Positions 1 to 5,867 of a stretch of 5,867 bases of DNA are shown piece by piece. The DNA is from an uncultured Collinsella sp. (GTDB taxonomy: Bacteria > Actinomycetota > Coriobacteriia > Coriobacteriales > Coriobacteriaceae). Position numbers and translations under genes: made by a program. How positions within the stretch are numbered: the first letter of the stretch is position 1; each line of letters starts with the position of its first letter. Where the stretch lies: the NCBI GenBank assembly GCA_900552755.1, contig USAY01000113.1, forward strand, positions 1-5,867, read 5' to 3'. Under the pieces are notes generated by a model, which was not told the DNA's origin, did no database searches, and saw nothing but the letters and a program-made list of their open reading frames with translations.

Positions 1-572
1 GGCCGCCCGCCTCGCTGTGGCGCCTAACCGCCGCAGAAATCTTGGCCATCTGCATAAGCGATGTCACGCCCTCTTGCATGCGCGCACCGCCCGAAACGGT
101 AAAGCCGACAACTGGCAATCCAAGCTCGGTCGCTCGCTCAAATGTGCGACAGATCTTCTCGCCCACCACGGAACCCATCGAGCCCATCATAAAGTTGGCG
201 TCCATAAAGAAGAGCGCGGTATCGCAACCGCAGATTTTGCCCCTGCCGCACACAACGGCATCGTGCTCGCCCGAACGCTCGCTCACGCTCTTGAGCTTGT
301 CGGCATAGCCGGGAAACGAGAGGAAGTCCTCCGGCACCAGACTGGCATCCCATTCCTCAAACGTGCCCTCGTCAATCGTCATGCGCATGCGGTCGCGCCC
401 GCTCACGCGAAAGTGTTTGCCGCAACGAGGGCAGACCTCGAGGTTGTCGTGCAGGCGCGCCTCATCGATCACGCGGCGGCACTCCGGGCACTTGATAAAC
501 ACGTGGCGCGCGGGAAACTCGGCGCACGACTCGGTCATCGGTCCCTCGAGGACGTTGACCGTCTTCGCTTTT

Positions 573-580
<8 letters not shown>
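1..580 (-). CDS. accD: Acetyl-CoA carboxylase carboxyltransferase subunit beta, partial (3' end beyond window)
   Basis: The beta subunit of carboxyltransferase, with the alpha subunit, moves the carboxyl group from carboxybiotin on AccB to acetyl-CoA, making malonyl-CoA in the cytosol. The window holds the first 193 codons; the 3' part runs off the left edge. An N-terminal zinc ribbon is visible as C31-x2-C34-x15-C50-x2-C53, the same spacing as in E. coli AccD. The crotonase-like carboxyltransferase core follows, with the signature SGGARMQEG at residues 163-171. The start is uncertain: ATG at 580 overlaps the accC stop by 8 bp, and an in-frame ATG at 586 lies 7 nt after a weak GGGG site. A stop at 599-601 rules out anything further upstream. 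The lack of a good ribosome site suggests re-initiation after accC. Whether the gene ends as a plain accD or continues as an accD-accA fusion cannot be seen. Identity is secure. Confidence 0.95.
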
Positions 581-1916
<1,336 letters not shown>

Positions 1917-1920
1917 GAAG

Positions 1921-1928
1921 CCTTCCTT
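1921..1928 (-). promoter_or_regulatory. Ribosome binding site of accC nested in the fabZ stop codon
   Basis: On the minus strand AAGGAAGG begins with the last two bases of the fabZ TAA stop and ends 4 nt before the accC ATG at 1916. The AAGGA core lies 7 nt from the start. This fixes the accC start and means a ribosome terminating on fabZ sits on the accC initiation site, which suggests translational coupling. Confidence 0.85.
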
Positions 1929-2349
1929 AACTTTCGTGCATGAGTGCAAAAGACATATCGGCGCGGCAGCAAACCTCACCGTTGACGCTCGCAGTACCCG
2001 TCGCAAAGCGGAACGGCCCGCGCGCACGCGTGATGGTGCACACCAGATCAACCGTGTCGCCCGGGCGCACCGGACGCTTAAAGCGCACCTTGTCCAGACT
2101 CGTGTAGAACGGCGTCGCGCCGCGCGCTTCCTCATCGCCCATCAGCAGCACGCAACAGTTTTGGGCGAGCATCTCGCACTGAATCACGCCGGGGACCACC
2201 GGGTTTCCCGGAAAATGCCCCTGCAAAAAGTACTCGTCGCCCGTAATCGTGATCTTGCCGTGGGCCTCGTCGCCCACCAGCTCGGCCTCGTCGAGCAAAA
2301 GCATCGGTTCGCGATGCGGCAACAGTTCCTTAAGCTCTTCTTTGTTCAT
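1927..2349 (-). CDS. fabZ: 3-hydroxyacyl-ACP dehydratase
   Basis: FabZ removes water from 3-hydroxyacyl-ACP to give trans-2-enoyl-ACP, the third step of each FAS II elongation cycle. With the ATG at 2349 the product has 140 residues, normal for this single hot-dog-fold family. The N-terminal LPHREPMLLLD (10-20) is the usual FabZ opening. The active-site helix holds HFPGNPVVPG (45-54), with catalytic His45 and catalytic Glu59 in CEMLAQ. Glu rather than Asp at that site indicates FabZ, not FabA. An in-frame GTG at 2358, directly after the accB stop, would add MIS. I prefer the ATG because an AGGTGAT ribosome site lies 4 nt before it; the GTG remains possible, using GAGG about 9 nt upstream. The protein is fairly cysteine-rich (C58, C66, C67, C104, C127, C128). 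It ends in TAA, the only non-TAG stop among the complete genes here. Confidence 0.97.
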   Translation of the reverse strand: MNKEELKELLPHREPMLLLDEAELVGDEAHGKITITGDEYFLQGHFPGNPVVPGVIQCEMLAQNCCVLLMGDEEARGATPFYTSLDKVRFKRPVRPGDTVDLVCTITRARGPFRFATGTASVNGEVCCRADMSFALMHES

Positions 2350-2353
2350 GGAT

Positions 2354-2360
2354 ATCACCT
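2354..2360 (-). promoter_or_regulatory. Ribosome binding site of fabZ overlapping the accB stop codon
   Basis: The minus strand reads AGGTGAT, matching the extended anti-Shine-Dalgarno complement, 4 nt before ATG 2349. Its first two bases are the last two of the accB TAG stop. The alternative GTG start at 2358 lies inside this site, which argues for the ATG. Confidence 0.7.
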
Positions 2361-2832
2361 ATCCGATCCTCATGAGGCAGCTGCCAAACTCCACGAGGTC
2401 GCCGTCGGCCACGCAGATCTCGAGCACCTCGCCGTCTGCCTCTGCCGTTACCTCGTTGAGAACCTTCATGGCCTCGATGATGCAGAGCGTCTCGCCGGCC
2501 TTGACCTTAGAGCCCACGTGCACAAACGGCTCGTCGCCCGGCGCCGGGGCAGCATAGAAAACGCCGACCATGGGAGCGGTCACCTCGGTGCCCTTGGGCT
2601 CCGGTGCGGCGGCAGGTGTCTGCGCGGCGGGCTCCGGTGCGGCAGGCGCGACTGTGGGAGCTGCAACTGGAGCGGCCATAGCGCTCGGCATGGGCATGGG
2701 CACGGCAACCGGCTGTGCGGCGCTCGCGCGCTCGAGTTCGACCGCGGTGCCATCGGGCTCCTCAACGCGTACGCGCGTGAGGCCGCGGTCCTCCATAACA
2801 TCGGCTATCTCGGCAAGTCTTTTGGAATCCAT
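2359..2832 (-). CDS. accB: Biotin carboxyl carrier protein of acetyl-CoA carboxylase
   Basis: AccB carries covalently bound biotin between biotin carboxylase (AccC) and carboxyltransferase (AccD/AccA). The 157-residue product matches the usual length (E. coli 156). Residues 1-35 form the charged N-terminal segment. Residues 36-79 are an Ala/Pro-rich flexible linker, low in complexity. The C-terminal biotinyl (lipoyl-like) domain covers about 82-157. It holds the biotinylation motif EAMKVLNEV, with the acceptor Lys123 expected to be modified by a BirA-type ligase encoded elsewhere. The ATG at 2832 follows GAGGAG with a 7-nt spacer and is only 3 bp from the fabF stop, so the ribosome site lies in the fabF coding end. 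The TAG stop overlaps the fabZ ribosome site. Identity is secure. Confidence 0.98.
   Translation of the reverse strand: MDSKRLAEIADVMEDRGLTRVRVEEPDGTAVELERASAAQPVAVPMPMPSAMAAPVAAPTVAPAAPEPAAQTPAAAPEPKGTEVTAPMVGVFYAAPAPGDEPFVHVGSKVKAGETLCIIEAMKVLNEVTAEADGEVLEICVADGDLVEFGSCLMRIG
2596..2643 (-). repeat. accB: 15-bp direct repeat in the accB linker
   Basis: The plus-strand 15-mer gggctccggtgcggc occurs at 2596-2610 and again at 2629-2643, 33 bp (11 codons) apart and in frame. It encodes the two Ala-Ala-Pro-Glu-Pro units of the AccB linker. This looks like local duplication in a low-complexity spacer and could allow linker length to vary by slippage or recombination. Confidence 0.7.
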
Positions 2833-2835
2833 GCT

Positions 2836-4083
2836 CTAGCTCCTCGTATATCTACGCAGCGCGATGGCGGCGTTGTGTCCGCCAAAGCCCAGGTTGGTCG
2901 AAAGCGCCCAGGTAAGGTCAGCGCGAACCGCGCGATTGGGCGTGTAGTCAAGATCGCAGGCGGGATCGGGCGTGTGGTAGTTAATGGTCGGCGGCACCAC
3001 GCCCTGCTCGAGCGCCATGGCGCAGGCCATGACCTCGATGGCGCCCGTGGCACCGATCATGTGGCCGGTCATCGACTTAGTCGACGAGACGTGCGCGGCG
3101 CGCGCCGCGTCCTCGCCGAGCGCACGCTTAATGCCCGTCGTCTCGGACGAATCGTTGAGCTTGGTCGATGTGCCGTGGGCATTGATGTAGAGACCCTCGG
3201 AAGGCTTGACGTCGCCCTCGGTCACCGCCAGCGATATCGCGCGGGCAATGCCGGCAGCCTCGGGATCAGGACTCGTGATGTGATAGGCATCATCGGTGTT
3301 GCCGTAGCCCACGACCTCGGCATAAATGTGCGCACCGCGCGCCTGCGCATGTTCCATGCTCTCGAGTACCAGCACGCAGGCGCCCTCGCCCATCACAAAG
3401 CCGTCGCGGTCTGCATCGAACGGACGGCAGGCCGTCGCGGGATCGGGGTTGGTGGTCAATGCGCGGCAGGACGTAAAGCCCGCAACGGCATCGGGGATAA
3501 TTGCAGCCTCGGCGCCGCCCGCGAGGATCGCGTCGGCATAGCCGTGCTTGATGGCGCGGAACGCCTCGCCCACCGCATGGGCCGAGGTTGCGCACGCGGT
3601 CACCACGGGCAGGGTCGGGCCCTTTGCCTTGTGGCGGATTGCGATATTGCCCGATGCCATGTTGGGGATCATCATCGCGATCATATAGGGCGATGCGCGG
3701 CGGGGCCCACGTTCGGCAATCGTATGGACGTTGTCGACGAGCGTCGTCATGCCGCCCACGCCCGAGCCCACGTAGACGCCCAGGCGCTCGCGATCGATGG
3801 CGCCTTCGACATCAAAGCCCGCATCGTGCATGGCTTCGTCCGAAGCCGCCATCGCAAACTGAACGCAGGGGTCGAGATGCTTGGCGTCACGCTTGCCAAA
3901 GTACTCGTTGCTGTCAAAGCCCTTGACCTCGGCTGCCACCTTGACGGCAAACGCATCGGTATCGAAGTGCGTGATCGGGCCGATGCCGCACGTGCCAGCA
4001 CACATTGCCGCCCAGGTGGCAAGCGCGGTGTTGCCGAGCGGCGACACGGCACCGATACCGGTGATTGCAACTCTCTGTTCCAT
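2836..4083 (-). CDS. fabF: 3-oxoacyl-ACP synthase II (condensing enzyme)
   Basis: FabF condenses malonyl-ACP with acyl-ACP, releasing CO2 and lengthening the chain by two carbons. The 415-residue product has the thiolase-fold KAS layout. It starts with MEQRVAITGIGAVSPLG. The nucleophile is Cys164 in VTACATSAHA, the two catalytic histidines are His303 (NAHGTSTKLND) and His341 (MTGH), and Lys336 lies in STKSMTGH. NLGFGGHN is at 397-404. The segment AYHITSPDPEAAG near 266-278 is FabF-like rather than FabB-like. Start choice: an in-frame TTG exists at 4101 and ATGs at 4086 and 4083. GAGGAG lies 6 nt before 4083 but only 3 nt before 4086, and the TTG has no ribosome site. fabG ends 39 bp upstream in the same reading frame, and accB begins 3 bp after the TAG stop. 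Confidence 0.98.
   Translation of the reverse strand: MEQRVAITGIGAVSPLGNTALATWAAMCAGTCGIGPITHFDTDAFAVKVAAEVKGFDSNEYFGKRDAKHLDPCVQFAMAASDEAMHDAGFDVEGAIDRERLGVYVGSGVGGMTTLVDNVHTIAERGPRRASPYMIAMMIPNMASGNIAIRHKAKGPTLPVVTACATSAHAVGEAFRAIKHGYADAILAGGAEAAIIPDAVAGFTSCRALTTNPDPATACRPFDADRDGFVMGEGACVLVLESMEHAQARGAHIYAEVVGYGNTDDAYHITSPDPEAAGIARAISLAVTEGDVKPSEGLYINAHGTSTKLNDSSETTGIKRALGEDAARAAHVSSTKSMTGHMIGATGAIEVMACAMALEQGVVPPTINYHTPDPACDLDYTPNRAVRADLTWALSTNLGFGGHNAAIALRRYTRS
2840..2845 (-). promoter_or_regulatory. Ribosome binding site of accB within the fabF 3' end
   Basis: The minus strand reads GAGGAG with a 7-nt spacer to the accB ATG at 2832. It lies wholly inside the last codons of fabF, just before its TAG stop, so fabF termination and accB initiation occur at the same place. 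Confidence 0.85.
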
Positions 4084-4089
4084 CATGGT

Positions 4090-4095
4090 CTCCTC
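4090..4095 (-). promoter_or_regulatory. Ribosome binding site that decides the fabF start
   Basis: The minus strand reads GAGGAG, followed by ACC and two successive ATG codons. The spacer is 3 nt to ATG 4086 and 6 nt to ATG 4083, so the second ATG is favoured. Upstream, a short imperfect inverted repeat (GCCG, 5-nt loop, CGGC) occupies the rest of the fabG-fabF gap; it is too weak to call a terminator. Confidence 0.7.
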
Positions 4096-4122
4096 ATCCA
4101 AGCCGTTCTTCGGCCCTGGTTT

Positions 4123-4896
4123 CTACATCGCCATTCCGCCGTCGACGCGCACGACCTCACCCGTAATGTAGGCAGCCGCATCGCTCGCCAAAAAGCGCAC
4201 CACGCCGGCCACCTCCTCGGGGCGCGCCATACGCTTAAGGGGAATCTGCTCCTCGGTTACCGTACGCACCTTCTCCGAGAGCTTTGCCGTCATATCCGTC
4301 TCGACAAACCCGGGGGCAACCGCGTTCACTCGTACGCCGCGGGGCGCAAGCTCGCGCGCCACCGCCTTGGTCAGGCCGATCACGCCCGCCTTGGAGGCAG
4401 CGTAGTTGGCTTGCCCAGCATTGCCCATCAGGCCCACGACCGAGCTCATGTTGACGACGCAGCCGCCGCGCTGGCGCATAAAGGTCTTGGTGAGCGCGCG
4501 CGTCGTGTTAAACGTTCCTTTAAGATTGACATCGAGCACGCGATCGAAGGCGTCATCGCCCATGCGCATGAGCAGGCCATCGCGGGTGATGCCAGCGTTG
4601 TTGACGAGCGCCCAAATGGAGCCAAAGTCGTTGAGGACCGCTTCCACGCACGCGTTGACGGCAGCGGGGTCGGCCACGTCGCATTGATATGAGCGCGCCG
4701 TGGCGCCAGCCGCCTCGCAGGCGTCGCACGTCTCGCGCGCCGCATCGACGCTGCCGGCATAGACGACGGCGATATCGTAGCCATCCTCCGCCAGACCGAT
4801 AGCGCAGGCGCGGCCGATACCCCGCGAGCCGCCCGTGACCAGTGCCACGCGACGTGAGTCGTTGCGCTCGAGCGCGCCATTGTTCAAGTTGCCCAT
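4123..4896 (-). CDS. fabG: 3-oxoacyl-ACP reductase
   Basis: FabG reduces 3-ketoacyl-ACP to 3-hydroxyacyl-ACP with NADPH, the first reduction in the FAS II cycle. The 257-residue product is a classical short-chain dehydrogenase. The cofactor motif TGGSRGIG is at 21-28, NNAG at 99-102 and Asn124 in DVNLKG. The catalytic Ser152, Tyr165 and Lys169 lie in NMSSVVG and NYAASKAG, and the conserved PGFVETDM segment is at 195-202. The C-terminus GGMAM resembles the usual FabG ending. Residues 1-16 form a hydrophilic lead about ten residues longer than in many FabG proteins. The start is still supported by AAAGGA 5 nt upstream, and I see no better internal start. Generic dehydrogenases share this fold, but the placement between fabD and fabF and the FabG-type C-terminus make the assignment firm. 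fabD ends 30 bp upstream. Confidence 0.97.
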   Translation of the reverse strand: MGNLNNGALERNDSRRVALVTGGSRGIGRACAIGLAEDGYDIAVVYAGSVDAARETCDACEAAGATARSYQCDVADPAAVNACVEAVLNDFGSIWALVNNAGITRDGLLMRMGDDAFDRVLDVNLKGTFNTTRALTKTFMRQRGGCVVNMSSVVGLMGNAGQANYAASKAGVIGLTKAVARELAPRGVRVNAVAPGFVETDMTAKLSEKVRTVTEEQIPLKRMARPEEVAGVVRFLASDAAAYITGEVVRVDGGMAM

Positions 4897-4901
4897 GTCA
4901 T

Positions 4902-4907
4902 TCCTTT
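4902..4907 (-). promoter_or_regulatory. Ribosome binding site of fabG
   Basis: The minus strand reads AAAGGA 5 nt before ATG 4896, inside the 30-bp fabD-fabG gap. It supports the longer FabG N-terminus. No promoter or terminator is evident in the rest of this gap. Confidence 0.75.
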
Positions 4908-4926
4908 CGGGTTACAGCCCTGTGGA

Positions 4927-5853
4927 CTATGCGAGCTCGTCGGCAATAGCTGCGACCTGCTCGGCCGTCTCGCACGAATACACACGAACGTCGCTCAGCG
5001 TACGCTTGACCAGGCCCGACAGCGTTTTACCAGGGCCGACCTCAATAAACGTGTCGATGCCCTGATCCTGCAGAGTATGCAGCGTGTCGACCCAGCGAAC
5101 GGCATGACTCACCTGGTTGGCCAAGACATCCGATGCCGCTCGTGGGTCCGCCGGATAGGGCGCTGCCGTCATGTTTGCCATGACCGAAATCAGCAGTGGA
5201 GACGGCGCGTGACCGGCTTGGATATACGTCGCCAGCCCCTCAGTCGCCTCGGCCATATAGGGGCTATGAAATGCACCCGACACCGCGACTTTCATAGCGA
5301 GGCCGCCGGCCTCTTTTACTAGGACGTCGAGCTCCTGCAGCGCCTCGGACGCCCCGGCAACAACCGTCTGCTGCGGGCTGTTGTAGTTGACCGGCCAGCA
5401 GTCCTCGCCGGCCTGTTTTGCCAGGCCCTCGACTTGCGCCGCATCGAGCTTTATGACGGCGCGCATGCCGCCGGGGTGACGCTCGGCCTCCGTGGCCATC
5501 AAAGCCGCGCGCTCACACACGAGCTCAAAACCCGCTCGCGTATCGAATGCCCCCGCAAAGGTGAGTGCAGCGACCTCGCCCAGCGAGAATCCCGCACAGG
5601 CGGCAGGCACCACGCCGCGATCGCGCAGGGCGACAGCGACAGCCAAATCGTGCACGAACACGCACGGCTGCGTGTTCTCGGTCCGCGAGAGCTCCTCCTT
5701 CGAGGCGCTCCGGCACTGCTCGCTGGTCCCCGGGCGCACCTCGTCGGCAATGGCGAACACCTCGGCGGCCGCCGGCGATGCCTCGATCAGGTCGACGCCC
5801 ATCGCGGGGTGCTGGGCACCCTGGCCGGCAAACAGAAACGCTACGCTACCCAT
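4927..5853 (-). CDS. fabD: Malonyl-CoA:ACP transacylase
   Basis: FabD transfers malonate from malonyl-CoA to the phosphopantetheine of acyl carrier protein, supplying the extender unit for FabF. The 308-residue product has the family length and order of motifs. GQGAQ is at 10-14 and TENTQP at 58-63. The nucleophile Ser90 lies in GFSLGE, Arg115 (malonate carboxylate binding) in CERAALM, His196 in SGAFHSP, Gln247 in NQVSH, and EVGPG is at 271-275. The residue before the serine is Phe instead of the His of E. coli GHSLGE. The ATG at 5853 follows AAGGGTG with a 7-nt spacer at the window edge. Both other forward frames close on TAG within the first 13 bases of the gene (5846-5848 and 5841-5843), so an upstream gene could overlap it only briefly. 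fabG follows after 30 bp. Confidence 0.98.
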   Translation of the reverse strand: MGSVAFLFAGQGAQHPAMGVDLIEASPAAAEVFAIADEVRPGTSEQCRSASKEELSRTENTQPCVFVHDLAVAVALRDRGVVPAACAGFSLGEVAALTFAGAFDTRAGFELVCERAALMATEAERHPGGMRAVIKLDAAQVEGLAKQAGEDCWPVNYNSPQQTVVAGASEALQELDVLVKEAGGLAMKVAVSGAFHSPYMAEATEGLATYIQAGHAPSPLLISVMANMTAAPYPADPRAASDVLANQVSHAVRWVDTLHTLQDQGIDTFIEVGPGKTLSGLVKRTLSDVRVYSCETAEQVAAIADELA

Positions 5854-5860
5854 GCGGACG

Positions 5861-5867
5861 CACCCTT
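5861..5867 (-). promoter_or_regulatory. Ribosome binding site of fabD at the window edge
   Basis: The minus strand reads AAGGGTG with a 7-nt spacer to ATG 5853. It supports this as the true fabD start even though only 14 bp of upstream sequence are present. Confidence 0.65.

Noticed and set aside
1917..2135. In-frame upstream extension of accC
   Set aside because: It would overlap fabZ in another frame with Arg/Ala-rich sequence. The start at 1916 has the family N-terminus and a strong ribosome site.
4084..4101. TTG start for fabF at 4101
   Set aside because: No ribosome site precedes it, and the GAGGAG that serves the ATG at 4083 would lie inside the coding sequence.
4102..4119. Possible terminator hairpin between fabG and fabF
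   Set aside because: The stem is only about four G-C pairs with no T-run, and the genes are clearly co-directional and tightly spaced.
4897..4926. Possible internal promoter or regulator site in the fabD-fabG gap
   Set aside because: At 30 bp the gap is filled largely by the ribosome site, and I see no convincing -10/-35 pair or clear palindrome.

Overview
The window is one block of a type II fatty-acid synthesis (FAS II) and acetyl-CoA carboxylase operon. All genes are on the minus strand, so transcription runs from high to low coordinates. In transcription order they are fabD (malonyl-CoA:ACP transacylase), fabG (3-ketoacyl-ACP reductase), fabF (condensing enzyme II), accB (biotin carboxyl carrier protein), fabZ (3-hydroxyacyl-ACP dehydratase), accC (biotin carboxylase) and accD (carboxyltransferase beta subunit, cut by the left edge). 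Each call rests on visible catalytic motifs.

Organism: the DNA is clearly GC-rich, and about 920 consecutive in-register codons lack TTA, CTA and TCA. The gene order is the one known from Firmicutes such as Streptococcus pneumoniae (fabD-fabG-fabF-accB-fabZ-accC-accD). A GC-rich genome with a Firmicutes-style fab/acc cluster suggests a gut coriobacterium (Collinsella/Olsenella-like Actinomycetota), with a high-GC Firmicute as the alternative. This is inference; the window holds no taxonomic marker gene.

Layout: the genes are packed head to tail. Gaps are 30 bp (fabD-fabG), 39 bp (fabG-fabF), 3 bp (fabF-accB), 0-9 bp (accB-fabZ) and 10 bp (fabZ-accC), and accC overlaps accD by 8 or 14 bp. I see no room for a promoter or terminator inside the block and no stretch over 40 bp without a gene. 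Shine-Dalgarno sites lie inside upstream genes or overlap their stop codons, which points to translational coupling. I saw no RNA gene, CRISPR array, insertion sequence or mobile-element feature.

How the genes work together: AccB carries biotin, AccC carboxylates it, and AccD (with an AccA subunit or domain outside the window) transfers the carboxyl group to acetyl-CoA to give malonyl-CoA. FabD loads malonate onto acyl carrier protein. FabF extends the acyl chain by two carbons, FabG reduces the 3-keto group and FabZ dehydrates the 3-hydroxy product. The enoyl reductase, ACP, FabH and any regulator are not in the window and would be expected just upstream.

I found no undescribed system. The most curious features concern coding layout. 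fabG, fabF, accB and fabZ share one reading frame interrupted only by three TAG codons and closed by TAA, and five of six complete genes end in TAG. FabD and AccC each show an active-site motif variant.
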